DNA of 27,411 bases from Candidatus Magasanikbacteria bacterium RIFCSPHIGHO2_01_FULL_41_23 (GCA_001782805.1 MFPT01000013.1:1-27411), one strand, 5' to 3'. Shown: positions 16,064 through 22,992, numbered from the stretch's first letter. Program-made: numbers and translations. The notes: generated from the sequence alone by a model not told the origin.

Positions 16064-17302
16064 TTAATAATCCCCTCGCTTGCCTCCAAGATCAATTATA
16101 TACCGATGTCCAAAACTATGCAATGTCCAATCAATGACGATTTTGAGTTTACGGACGAAACCGGGGAAAAATAAGATGTAAGCGGTTCGACGTATCCACC
16201 ATGCCAATGGACCATAGATCGTAATTGGACCAATTTGGGCCACTGCTTGCCAATTCCCCAGAGGGATAATGGTTCCAAATGATTTAAAATGAAATGGCTC
16301 TGTTAGTTTTTTACCTATCAATTGAGTGACAATCTGCCGTGCCACATATTCGCCTTCTTTGTGAGCCGCTTCGCCCAGTTGTGGATAAATTAGTTTTGTA
16401 TTTGGATCCATGGCGCACATAATGTCACCGATGGCATACATGGTCGGATGTGTGGTATTATATAAAAATTCATTAACTGGAATTCTCCCTCGTTCACACG
16501 CACTGTCTGGCAAATAACTTGCGGCCGTATTTTCAAAACCCGCAGTCCAAATTACCAAATCAGTGGCAATTTCTGTCTTGTCCTTTAGTATAACAGCTGT
16601 TGGAGAAACTTCAGTTACCAAACTGTTCAATTTTATAATTACGTTTTCTTTTTCCAGATGTTCGCGGATATATTTTCTGATTTTACTGGTCGATGTGGGA
16701 AGAATATCGTTATTTGATTGTATGAGGTTTATTTCCACGGTTTTTGTTGGATACAATTTGGCAATATCAGTTTTAGCAAAGTGACTAAATTGACCGGCAA
16801 TTTCTATCCCAGTATAGGCGCCACCAACAATGGCCAGACGAATGTTTTTTTGTTGGCTTTCTAAGAGGTTTATAAAAGCTTGTTGCAATTTCATAGCTGC
16901 AGTTAGAGTACGCACGTTGTACGTGTATTCTGCTGCGCCTGGAGTGTTAAAGAAATTGATTTTACTGCCGAGTGCCACTATTATATATTCATATTCAATT
17001 GTACCAACGTCTGTTTCAATGCATTTTTTTTCCGGACAGATTTTTTGTATATCGGTACGAATAAATTCATGCTGTGTTTTGATAAGAGCGCGCAAAGGAA
17101 TTGCACAGTGAGTAGGTTCCACTGAACCAGTCGCGGCTTCGTGCAACATGGGCGTAAAAGTAAAGTAGTTGTTGCGATCAATAACTGTTATTTTTTTATT
17201 CAGTCCATGATGTTTGAGCAGTTTGGCCAGAGAACGATAAGCTTCATATCCGCCAATTCCCGCTCCTAAAATGAGAATATCGGTTTTGTGGAGTTGATTC
17301 AT
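16064..17302 (-). CDS. ndh: Type II NADH dehydrogenase-like FAD oxidoreductase
   Basis: A 412-residue two-dinucleotide-fold flavoprotein of the NDH-2 family, which passes electrons from NAD(P)H to quinone at the membrane face without pumping. The FAD site begins with DILILGAGIGGYEA near the N terminus. The second nucleotide site is LAIVGGAYTGIEIAGQ. WTAGFE and MYAIGDI are the later FAD contacts. The C-terminal segment WWIRRTAYILFFPGF with flanking basic residues fits the amphipathic membrane anchor of NDH-2. The ATG at 17302 is chosen: the additional 16 residues upstream run back through the promoter. A promoter with TTGGTA and TAGTAT lies about 20 nt upstream, with the -10 inside a 16-bp palindrome. 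The downstream DoxX gene suggests a quinone-linked pair. Confidence 0.88.
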   Translation of the reverse strand: MNQLHKTDILILGAGIGGYEAYRSLAKLLKHHGLNKKITVIDRNNYFTFTPMLHEAATGSVEPTHCAIPLRALIKTQHEFIRTDIQKICPEKKCIETDVGTIEYEYIIVALGSKINFFNTPGAAEYTYNVRTLTAAMKLQQAFINLLESQQKNIRLAIVGGAYTGIEIAGQFSHFAKTDIAKLYPTKTVEINLIQSNNDILPTSTSKIRKYIREHLEKENVIIKLNSLVTEVSPTAVILKDKTEIATDLVIWTAGFENTAASYLPDSACERGRIPVNEFLYNTTHPTMYAIGDIMCAMDPNTKLIYPQLGEAAHKEGEYVARQIVTQLIGKKLTEPFHFKSFGTIIPLGNWQAVAQIGPITIYGPLAWWIRRTAYILFFPGFVRKLKIVIDWTLHSFGHRYIIDLGGKRGDY

Positions 17303-17314
17303 AGGGTGATAATT

Positions 17315-17330
17315 TGCTAGTATACTAGCA
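17315..17330. promoter_or_regulatory. 16-bp perfect palindrome in the ndh/holA divergent promoter
   Basis: TGCTAGTATACTAGCA is an exact palindrome. It covers a -10 on the minus strand (TAGTAT, 17327-17322, with TTGGTA at 17350-17345, 17-bp spacer) and a potential -10 on the plus strand (TATACT, 17321-17326). It is a candidate operator controlling ndh and perhaps holA. Confidence 0.5.
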
Positions 17331-17362
17331 CAGTGTTTAATTTTTACCAATAGTTTCCTTTT

Positions 17363-18346
17363 GTGATTATTTTTATTTACGGATTAGATACATTTCGCAG
17401 TCGGCAGTATTTGAATAAAATAATGACCAAATTTAAGGTTGACCGCGATCCGAATGGATATAATGTGGTTACGTTGGATGCGGAGATTGTTACTTCGGCT
17501 GGCGCAATTATATCGGAAATGTTTGCTACACCATTTTTGGCGGAAAAAAGAATGGTAATAGTAAAAAATCTATTGTCCGCGAAATCAGTTGAGGCACGAC
17601 AGCAGATTTCCGATATTATTAAAAATAATCGTTTGCCCAGCTCAACGGTTGCGGTATTTTGGGAACGAGCCGAAACATATAAAAATAAAGACAGTAAGGC
17701 GTTGTTGGAACTTTTGCAAAAAGAAAAATATCAGGAGCGTTTTTCTTTGCTTACACTGTCCGAAGCCGCAACCTGGTTTCGATCATGCATTGAGTCTGAT
17801 GGCGCTACAATTGCCCTGGGTGTGCCAGAAGTTGCAGTTAAAATTTTGGGCGCTGATTCCTATGCATTACAACAACTGGCTGACCAGATGGTTAATTATC
17901 ATAAGGGAATAGTCAGTGAAATTATGGGTGATGATTTAAGTAAGTTTGTGGAAGAAAAGGCTGATAATAATATTTTTGCCTTGGTTGACGCGATTGTGGC
18001 CGGTCAAATTAAATCAGCTTTGACTATGATGCGCGAACAGTATCGTTGCGGTGAGGACGAACAGTATATTTTAGGTATGCTTATACGTCAGTTTCGAATT
18101 ATGATTCAAGTCGCCGATATGTTGGTGCAAACACCGAACATATCGGCGGATATACTTGCCAAACAACTTGAAATTCATCCGTTTGTAATCAAAAAAACCA
18201 TTCCGTTAATTAAAAAATTTAATCTTAGTATCTTAAAAAGACTTTTTTTAAAGCTGGCTGAATTTGATATCAAATCCAAAACAGGCCAAGGTAATTTGGG
18301 AATACATCTCGATATGTTTGTCTTGGAAATGAAATTAATGAAATAA
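17363..18346 (+). CDS. holA: DNA polymerase III delta subunit
   Basis: HolA is the clamp-loader wrench that opens the beta clamp. The 327-residue protein starts IIFIYGLDTFRSRQYL, matching the family opening, and continues with the ATPFLAEKRMVIVKN segment, the long alpha-helical middle and the GNLGIHLDMFVLEM end. As expected for delta, no functional Walker A box is seen. It starts with GTG at 17363; no ATG lies close by in frame. It diverges from ndh and is tail-to-tail with rpsT, a common holA-rpsT arrangement. Confidence 0.9.
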   Translation: MIIFIYGLDTFRSRQYLNKIMTKFKVDRDPNGYNVVTLDAEIVTSAGAIISEMFATPFLAEKRMVIVKNLLSAKSVEARQQISDIIKNNRLPSSTVAVFWERAETYKNKDSKALLELLQKEKYQERFSLLTLSEAATWFRSCIESDGATIALGVPEVAVKILGADSYALQQLADQMVNYHKGIVSEIMGDDLSKFVEEKADNNIFALVDAIVAGQIKSALTMMREQYRCGEDEQYILGMLIRQFRIMIQVADMLVQTPNISADILAKQLEIHPFVIKKTIPLIKKFNLSILKRLFLKLAEFDIKSKTGQGNLGIHLDMFVLEMKLMK

Positions 18347-18375
18347 AAAACACCCAATTTTGTTGAATGTTTTTT
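18345..18375. terminator. Probable bidirectional terminator between holA and rpsT
   Basis: AAAAAACA (18345-18352) pairs with TGTTTTTT (18368-18375), with an inner CAA/TTG. The stem is A/T-rich and overlaps the holA stop. It reads with a terminal T run on both strands. Confidence 0.5.
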
Positions 18376-18388
18376 GAAAAGGCGAATT

Positions 18389-18646
18389 TTATGTTTTTGT
18401 GCTGAGATTCTGTCTTTTTGCCAGACGAGAGAGTTTTCTGGAAGCAGTATTTTTCTTTATTACACCTTTTTTGGCTGCCTTATCAAGCATTTTTTGGGCG
18501 AGTCGCATTTTTTCTTTTACTTCAGCTGTTGATGCGCTGACTGTTTCTTTAATTGCTTTTTTATACGCCTTTTTAATCAATAAATTCTGAATAGTGCGTT
18601 TTCTGGCTTGACGCAAAGCTTTCTTGGCGTTTTGTTTGTTTGGCAT
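18389..18646 (-). CDS. rpsT: 30S ribosomal protein bS20
   Basis: An 85-residue, strongly basic helical protein starting MPNKQNAKKALRQARKR, the bS20 pattern, with the usual NTASRKLSRLAKR near the C terminus. bS20 binds 16S rRNA early in 30S assembly. Length is typical. It has its own perfect-box promoter with a 16-bp spacer and a leader of about 50 nt; in other bacteria rpsT leaders are used for autoregulation, which cannot be judged here. Confidence 0.96.
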   Translation of the reverse strand: MPNKQNAKKALRQARKRTIQNLLIKKAYKKAIKETVSASTAEVKEKMRLAQKMLDKAAKKGVIKKNTASRKLSRLAKRQNLSTKT

Positions 18647-18703
18647 AATGGTTTTTGAATGAAAATTATATTTAAAATAAGAAAGTAGCGTGAGAGTGGC
18701 TTA

Positions 18704-18731
18704 ATTATACTGTTTTTTGGTTTTGTGTCAA
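18704..18731 (-). promoter_or_regulatory. Promoter of rpsT
   Basis: On the minus strand TTGACA (18731-18726) and TATAAT (18709-18704) with a 16-bp spacer. The TGA stop of rmuC (18730-18728) lies inside the -35 box. Confidence 0.8.
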
Positions 18732-19894
18732 GTGTTAGTTATCGTGTTTGCCATAGGTGTATCGTTATCTCTCTCTTGATTAGTTTTGGGATGTTCAATT
18801 TGCAGAATTTCAATTTGCTGTTCTCCGCCCGAAATTCGTACAATATCTTTGTCTATTTTGCCAAATTCACGATAAGCCGAATTTAAATGATTCACGGAAG
18901 TTCCCATACTATTAGCTAATTTTTTCATATAATCTTCGTAAGCCAACAAATGTTTTTGCAGAGCTTCAACATTTTTACGAATACTTTTGGCTCCCTCTTC
19001 AATTTTAAGAGCCTGCAGTCCCTGCACTACTGTATGCAAGTAAGCGGCAAACGTAGTTGGCGATACAATTATGACTTTTTTTTCTACAAAAGCGTACTCA
19101 ATCAGACTACGTGTATTGACTTTGACTGCTCCGACTTCGTTTACCAGTAAATCATAATAAATTGCCTCGGCCGGAATAAACATGAAAGCGAATTCAAGCG
19201 TACCATACTTTGGTTTAATATATTTGGCAGTCTCATCAATGCGTTTTTTTAAATCTTTTTTAAACTCGTTTTCCAGTGCTTGGCGCTGTGTTTCATCGTC
19301 CTCATGGATCAAACGTTCATAATTATCCAGAGAAAATTTAGCATCCACGCAAATGAGACCTTCTTTGGTTTTTATCGCCGCATCCACAGTATCGCCATCC
19401 GGGAATTGATATTGCAGTTCAAAAGCTGTTGGCGGTAATAGGTTTTCCAACACTAATCTGAGTCCGGCTTCACCTAAATTACCTCGTTGTTTTTGATGTT
19501 TAAGAATTTTTTCCAAATTGCCCAGCTGTTCAGAGAAATTTACGACTTGTTGATTGGTTTTATCCAAACTCGTTAATTTTTCAGTAATGTTGGCAATCAT
19601 ACGATGGCTTTGACCAGTAATATTTTGGATCATATTGGTATTTTGACCAAATTGATCTTGCAGAGTCTTGTGTACATTCTCTTGTGTATCACGCATTAAT
19701 TTGAATGACTCAGACATTTTTTGATCCACAACTTTGTTAAGTTCCTGAACTTGTTGTTGGAGTAAAAATAATGTATCGCGACTGTTATTGTCAGTCGATA
19801 ATCCTTGTGATTTTAGACGACGCAATAAAATTAGAATAAAAATAATTAGTCCGGATGATAAAAAAAATAGAATATAGAGGAATACATTTTCCAT
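18728..19894 (-). CDS. rmuC: RmuC-family DNA recombination protein
   Basis: RmuC proteins limit recombination at inverted repeats and carry a PD-(D/E)XK-like nuclease fold. The 388-residue protein starts with a membrane anchor (VFLYILFFLSSGLIIFILIL, about 4-24). A long coiled coil follows (about 38-135, rich in Gln and Asn). The conserved RmuC core runs about 137-330, with RGNLGEAGLRLVLENLLP, DGDTVDAAIKT, ICVDAKFSLDNYERL, FAFMFIPAEAIYYDLL and IIVSPTTFAAYLHTV. All these are family hallmarks. An extended -10 TGCTATACT (minus strand, -10 at 19926-19921) lies about 26 nt upstream. It sits close to the large inverted repeat at 20606-20780, which may be coincidence. Confidence 0.92.
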   Translation of the reverse strand: MENVFLYILFFLSSGLIIFILILLRRLKSQGLSTDNNSRDTLFLLQQQVQELNKVVDQKMSESFKLMRDTQENVHKTLQDQFGQNTNMIQNITGQSHRMIANITEKLTSLDKTNQQVVNFSEQLGNLEKILKHQKQRGNLGEAGLRLVLENLLPPTAFELQYQFPDGDTVDAAIKTKEGLICVDAKFSLDNYERLIHEDDETQRQALENEFKKDLKKRIDETAKYIKPKYGTLEFAFMFIPAEAIYYDLLVNEVGAVKVNTRSLIEYAFVEKKVIIVSPTTFAAYLHTVVQGLQALKIEEGAKSIRKNVEALQKHLLAYEDYMKKLANSMGTSVNHLNSAYREFGKIDKDIVRISGGEQQIEILQIEHPKTNQERDNDTPMANTITNT

Positions 19895-20058
19895 ATTTGA
19901 TTTTGGTTAAAGTGTTGGCCAGTATAGCATGATTAAAGTGGACAAAGAAATAAAAAATTGGTACAGTGCTTTTGATAATTATTTTGGTAAATTTATTTTT
20001 TTTAATTAATATCTTGCACTAACATAGTTATACGACGCATAAAATTTATCTAAAATAT

Positions 20059-20130
20059 GGCCTTATAGTTTAACGGATAGAACAAGACACTCCTAACGTC
20101 TAGATCCACGTTCAATTCGTGGTAAGGCCA
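20059..20130 (+). tRNA. tRNA-Arg (CCU)
   Basis: Acceptor GGCCTTA (20059-20065) pairs with TAAGGCC (20123-20129). The anticodon loop CTCCTAA carries CCT at 20092-20094, reading AGG. The T arm is CCACG-TTCAATT-CGTGG. The discriminator is A, and CCA is not encoded. The anticodon stem closes with one A-C mismatch. Confidence 0.88.
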
Positions 20131-20240
20131 CAGTATAATTCACTGCGTAAGTCTAACATATCTGCTGCACTACGTCTGGTAACAAAATTTGTAGTTTGAT
20201 TTTTTTGATGACTAATTGTATTACGTTTCATATTGAACGA

Positions 20241-20311
20241 GGGCCCATGGTCTAGTGGTATAACGCGGCATTCGCATTGCCGAGACCCGAGTCCGATTCT
20301 CGGTGGGTCCA
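20241..20311 (+). tRNA. tRNA-Ala (CGC)
   Basis: Acceptor GGGCCCA (20241-20247) pairs with TGGGTCC (20304-20310), including the G3-U70 wobble that marks alanine tRNAs, with A73. The anticodon stem CGGCA/TGCCG encloses TTCGCAT with anticodon CGC. The T arm is CCGAG-TCCGATT-CTCGG, so position 55 is C instead of the near-universal U. CCA is not encoded. Confidence 0.85.
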
Positions 20312-20536
20312 CAATTTTATTAAGTTGAAATTTTCTCCTTCTTCTTTGTCTTTAAGACTAGTAAGATTAAATAATGTCCTTATTTTACAAAAGTATATCT
20401 GACACGAGAGATTTATTAATGGTCTTTGTTTAGCAGTTGATAGTCTAAACTAATCTTAATAGTGTCAACGTGTTAGTTTTTTAAAAAGAGTTTTAGGCTT
20501 TTTTTGGTAATCTGATTTTGGAAAAGGCTCTGTTGG

Positions 20537-20565
20537 TTGTATAAATGTGTACACTATTGTATACA
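20537..20565 (+). promoter_or_regulatory. Possible promoter of a structured RNA locus
   Basis: TTGTAT (20537-20542), a 17-bp spacer and TATACA (20560-20565). The dispersed repeat copy at 20547-20565 covers the spacer and -10, so it could be an operator. A start near 20572 would place the transcript just before the CCTCG/CGAGG hairpin and the large foldback. Confidence 0.35.
20547..20565 (-). repeat. Dispersed motif copy 1
   Basis: The minus strand reads TGTATACAATAGTGTACAC. With its 3' flank it shares 24 identical bases with copy 5 at 24805-24828. The invariant core TACAATAGTGTA is at 20550-20561. Confidence 0.8.
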
Positions 20566-20605
20566 TTTTAATAAACTAACTCCTCGTAGCTCAATTGCGA
20601 GGTAA

Positions 20606-20780
20606 AAAATTATTTTGTGAATTTTAAATATATGAAAATATTATTCCACCAAAACTCGTCCGTCCTTCAATCTAGTTTGCGGTTATACGATTTTTAGAAA
20701 ATTAACCGACCGATTGAAAACGGCCTCAAACAGTTGGTGCTCGGATATTTTCATATATTTAAAATTCACAAAATAATTTT
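20606..20780. repeat. 175-bp foldback with 36-bp perfect inverted arms
   Basis: The arms 20606-20641 and 20745-20780 are exact reverse complements over 36 bp. The 103-nt centre also folds on the same axis: CACCAA/TTGGTG (20647-20652 with 20734-20739), CCGT/ACGG (20660-20663 with 20720-20723), TTCAATC/GATTGAA (20666-20672 with 20712-20718), CGGTTA/TAACCG (20680-20685 with 20703-20708) and ATTTT/AAAAT (20690-20694 with 20698-20702), closing on a TAG apex. AGGT occurs on both sides (20600-20603, 20782-20785), a possible short target duplication. It could be a non-coding RNA or a MITE-like foldback element. Confidence 0.9.
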
Positions 20781-20882
20781 CAGGTTCCTTGTGGAACAGG
20801 AATGATATTCTGATGAAGTTGTTGTTTGTATTTTGTAAAGCGATTTATTTATTGTTTAAATTATTTAGACCTCGATGACAAA

Positions 20883-20971
20883 AATTAGGTGACCGTGCTC
20901 TAATTGGCGGTTTAATAGCCAACTTTAATATTTTTTATTAAAGAGCTACTAAAATTTGTAATTTTTTACAA
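20883..20971. other. Cluster of four consecutive hairpins
   Basis: AATTAG/CTAATT (20883-20888 with 20900-20905), TTGGC/GCCAA (20904-20908 with 20918-20922), CTTTAATA/TATTAAAG (20923-20930 with 20936-20943) and TTGTAA/TTACAA (20956-20961 with 20966-20971). All stems are perfect; the first two overlap by two bases. They may be the 3' part of a structured RNA starting near 20572. AT-rich DNA makes some of these pairings expected by chance. Confidence 0.5.
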
Positions 20972-21035
20972 TACGTCGTACAATAATAAACAATAACTAA
21001 AATAGAGATTTGACGGTTCAGGGTAGATGCAAGAT

Positions 21036-21064
21036 TTGACCAACTTTCTACGTCCTGCTATAAT
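21036..21064 (+). promoter_or_regulatory. Promoter of tRNA-Ala(GGC)-ychF
   Basis: TTGACC (21036-21041), a 17-bp spacer and TATAAT (21059-21064), with an extended -10 TGC directly upstream. The expected start is about 21071, 6 nt before the tRNA. Confidence 0.85.
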
Positions 21065-21076
21065 TTTTCTGCTTAG

Positions 21077-21149
21077 GGGCCATTAGCTCAATTGGTAGAG
21101 CGCTTCCATGGCATGGAAGAGGTCAGCGGTTCAAATCCGCTATGGTCCA
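21077..21149 (+). tRNA. tRNA-Ala (GGC)
   Basis: Acceptor GGGCCAT (21077-21083) pairs with ATGGTCC (21142-21148), again with G3-U70. The D arm GCTC-AATTGGTA-GAGC is standard. The anticodon stem CTTCC/GGAAG encloses ATGGCAT, anticodon GGC. The T arm is AGCGG-TTCAAAT-CCGCT, with A73 and no encoded CCA. The ychF start codon is only 5 nt downstream, so ychF is probably made from the same precursor transcript. Confidence 0.95.
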
Positions 21150-21154
21150 CAAAT

Positions 21155-22228
21155 ATGTCTTTAAAAATAGGAATTGTCGGACTGCCAAATGTCGGGAAAT
21201 CGACCTTATTTAATGCGTTAACGCGCAGTAAGCAGGCTGACGCGCAAAATTATCCATTTTGTACCATTGAACCGAATATTGGTATTGTTGAAGTGCCGGA
21301 TGATCGTTTACGTAAATTATCAGAAGTTTCAAAATCACTCAAAACAATTCCCACAGTGATTGAATTTGTTGATATTGCCGGCTTAGTTAAAGGCGCGTCC
21401 CAAGGTGAGGGCTTGGGAAACAAATTTTTGTCTCATATTCGCGAAGTAGATGCAATTGTTCAGGTTGTACGGGCTTTTTCCGACGAAAATGTAATCCATG
21501 TGCACAATAAAGTAGATCCTAAGAATGATGTAAGTATATTAAATTTAGAATTAATTTTGGCTGATTTGGAAACCGTGGCAAAACGTTTAAAAACAGTGCG
21601 ACAAGCCAATAAAGGTGCTGGGGCAAAAGAGACTGCCGATCAATTGCCTATTTTAGAGCGTTTGTATATTCATTTGGAAGGAGAAAAACCGGCTCGGCGA
21701 TTGGAACTAACTTCTGAAGAAAGAGAAATTATACACGATCTTCATCTTTTGACTATAAAACCAGTCATGTATGTAATTAATGTTGATGAGGCGGTAAAAG
21801 AGAGTATTCAGACAGTAGTTGAAGAAGGTGCGCCACATATTTACGTATCAGCGCGTTTAGAAGCTGAGCTGGCTGATTTGTCACCGGAAGAGGCCAAAGA
21901 ATATATGAAAAGTTTGGGGATTACAGAAAGTGGTTTAGACAAAATTATTAAAACCGGCTATAAATTGCTTGATTTAGTTACATTTTTAACCTCAGGCGAA
22001 CCGGAAACACGTGCTTGGACTGTGACGCAAGGTACAAAAGGGCCAGAAGCCGCAGGTGTTATTCATACCGACTTTATTAAAGGTTATATTAAAGCCGAAG
22101 TTACAAATTGGCAAGATTTTGTTGCGCTTGGTGGTTGGACAGGAGTTAAAGAGAAAGGTAAAATGCGTTTAGAAGGCAAAGATTATTTGGTGACTGATGG
22201 CGATGTAGTTTACTTTCATATAGCTTAA
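21155..22228 (+). CDS. ychF: Redox-regulated ATPase YchF (OLA1 family)
   Basis: YchF is an Obg-related P-loop protein that binds ATP in preference to GTP and associates with ribosomes. The 357-residue protein has G1 GLPNVGKST near the N terminus, G3 VDIAGLVKGAS, and the altered G4 YVINVDEA, where the NxxE form replaces NKxD and accounts for ATP preference. A coiled-coil insertion follows (about 125-195, ETVAKRLKTV onward), and a C-terminal TGS domain ends in LVTDGDVVYFHIA. The frame is open back into the tRNA; the ATG at 21155 is the start because it begins SLKIGIVGLPN. There is no Shine-Dalgarno site. The DUF2231 gene follows after 4 bp. Confidence 0.96.
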   Translation: MSLKIGIVGLPNVGKSTLFNALTRSKQADAQNYPFCTIEPNIGIVEVPDDRLRKLSEVSKSLKTIPTVIEFVDIAGLVKGASQGEGLGNKFLSHIREVDAIVQVVRAFSDENVIHVHNKVDPKNDVSILNLELILADLETVAKRLKTVRQANKGAGAKETADQLPILERLYIHLEGEKPARRLELTSEEREIIHDLHLLTIKPVMYVINVDEAVKESIQTVVEEGAPHIYVSARLEAELADLSPEEAKEYMKSLGITESGLDKIIKTGYKLLDLVTFLTSGEPETRAWTVTQGTKGPEAAGVIHTDFIKGYIKAEVTNWQDFVALGGWTGVKEKGKMRLEGKDYLVTDGDVVYFHIA

Positions 22229-22232
22229 TTAT

Positions 22233-22745
22233 ATGGCTCTTAATATTCATCCCTTTGTTGTACACATGCCCATTGGTTTGCTTAGTCTGTATACTTTTTT
22301 GGAGGTAGTTTCCATAAAAAAATTTCAAACGCTCCCCTATTGGTTTTTTGTAAAAGCAATTTTGGTTATTTTTGGTTCATTTGGAGCTTACGCGTCTTTG
22401 TTTACCGGATCTTTGGTTGTAGTGGAGTTTGATTTTCGATTGTTAGAAGCCCATGCCCGCTTTGCTGTTTTGTCTACAATAGTGTATACAATTTTAGGGG
22501 TTATTTACTTACTCACATGGTTAAAATATAAAATTAGTTCTATTTTGGAAAATACAAGATTTAAAAAAGTTTGGTATATAGTTGATAATGTCCGTGGTTT
22601 TTTAATGCGTCGTTTTGTTTTATTTTCTTTGTCTATAATCGGGTTCATTTTCATTTCAATTACCGGTGCTCTTGGCGGAGCTTTGGTTTACGGACCAGAT
22701 ATTGATCCTTTTGTGAAAATTATTTACGATTTTTTTGTTAAATAG
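22233..22745 (+). CDS. DUF2231-like four-TM membrane protein
   Basis: A 170-residue membrane protein with four hydrophobic segments (about 8-25, 38-58, 72-95, 125-152). The opening NIHPFVVHMPIGLLSLYTFLE, with its two histidines, the EAHARFAV segment and the final GALGGALVYGPDIDP resemble the DUF2231 family (COG4244), where conserved histidines suggest haem or metal contacts. Function is unknown. It begins 4 bp after ychF and is probably cotranscribed. One copy of the dispersed motif lies inside the gene (22481-22500) and another just after the stop. Confidence 0.7.
   Translation: MALNIHPFVVHMPIGLLSLYTFLEVVSIKKFQTLPYWFFVKAILVIFGSFGAYASLFTGSLVVVEFDFRLLEAHARFAVLSTIVYTILGVIYLLTWLKYKISSILENTRFKKVWYIVDNVRGFLMRRFVLFSLSIIGFIFISITGALGGALVYGPDIDPFVKIIYDFFVK
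22481..22500 (+). repeat. Dispersed motif copy 2 (inside the DUF2231 gene)
   Basis: Reads TGTCTACAATAGTGTATACA; core at 22485-22496. It is translated in the frame TCT ACA ATA GTG TAT ACA. Confidence 0.75.
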
Positions 22746-22751
22746 ATTTTT

Positions 22752-22770
22752 TGTATACAATAGTGTAAAC
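22752..22770 (+). repeat. Dispersed motif copy 3 (after DUF2231)
   Basis: Reads TGTATACAATAGTGTAAAC; core at 22756-22767. It ends 18 bp before the -35 of the microprotein promoter. Confidence 0.8.
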
Positions 22771-22788
22771 AATTTTGACTTGTCGGGA

Positions 22789-22817
22789 TTGACAGAGTTA
22801 TTTTTCTCTGTTATAAT
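22789..22817 (+). promoter_or_regulatory. Consensus promoter with internal inverted repeat
   Basis: TTGACA (22789-22794) and TATAAT (22812-22817) match the consensus with a 17-bp spacer. ACAGAG (22792-22797) and CTCTGT (22806-22811) form an inverted repeat filling the space between the boxes, a plausible repressor site. Confidence 0.85.
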
Positions 22818-22874
22818 GTATTTATAAATAAGGTTTCTGGAAACAAAATTTTTTCAGAAATAAAATAAAAAAAT

Positions 22875-22985
22875 ATGGAACACCAAAATGGTGGGCGCAC
22901 TGCGCTCGAGTCTTCGTATTCGTTTGCTTATTACTATTTGTTAACTGGTCTAATCTTATTTGCGGCCGTACTCGTGCTGATTTAA
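22875..22985 (+). CDS. 36-residue single-TM microprotein
   Basis: A short reading frame starting ATG at 22875 and ending TAA at 22983-22985. Residues 1-16 (MEHQNGGRTALESSYS) are polar. Residues 17-36 (FAYYYLLTGLILFAAVLVLI) form one strongly hydrophobic segment ending at the stop codon. Support for a real gene comes from its surroundings: a perfect promoter about 57 nt upstream and a terminator 7 nt after the stop, so it occupies its own transcription unit. The leader contains TTTCTG/CAGAAA (22834-22839 with 22855-22860), competing with GTTT/AAAC. There is no Shine-Dalgarno site. I do not recognise the family. It could be a small membrane subunit or regulator, or the unit could be a small RNA with a fortuitous frame. 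Confidence 0.6.
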   Translation: MEHQNGGRTALESSYSFAYYYLLTGLILFAAVLVLI

Positions 22986-22992
22986 AATTTAT

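Larger units (their letters stand above)
20312..21035. other. Gene-free region with multiple RNA-like hairpins
   Basis: About 0.72 kb between tRNA-Ala(CGC) and the tRNA-Ala(GGC) promoter. I see no convincing CDS. The first part (20312-20530) contains TAGTAAGATTA (20359-20369), which can pair with TAATCTTAATA (20451-20461) or, alternatively, its upstream half with TAGTCT (20441-20446). The second part holds a possible promoter, the 175-bp foldback, and four small hairpins, each listed separately. No tmRNA, RNase P RNA or SRP RNA signature was recognised. Confidence 0.6.

Noticed and set aside
20606..20780. Retron RNA or integron attC site
   Set aside because: No reverse transcriptase or integrase lies in the window. 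The ends do not match attC core boxes, and the arms are much longer and more perfect than in attC.
20537..20975. tmRNA, RNase P RNA or SRP RNA
   Set aside because: No tRNA-like acceptor and T arm with a tag frame, no conserved RNase P core segments and no SRP Alu or GGAG/GNAR motifs were found.
21092..21154. Upstream ychF start within the tRNA-Ala gene
   Set aside because: The additional 21 residues are translated tRNA sequence; YchF proteins begin at the SLKIG segment.
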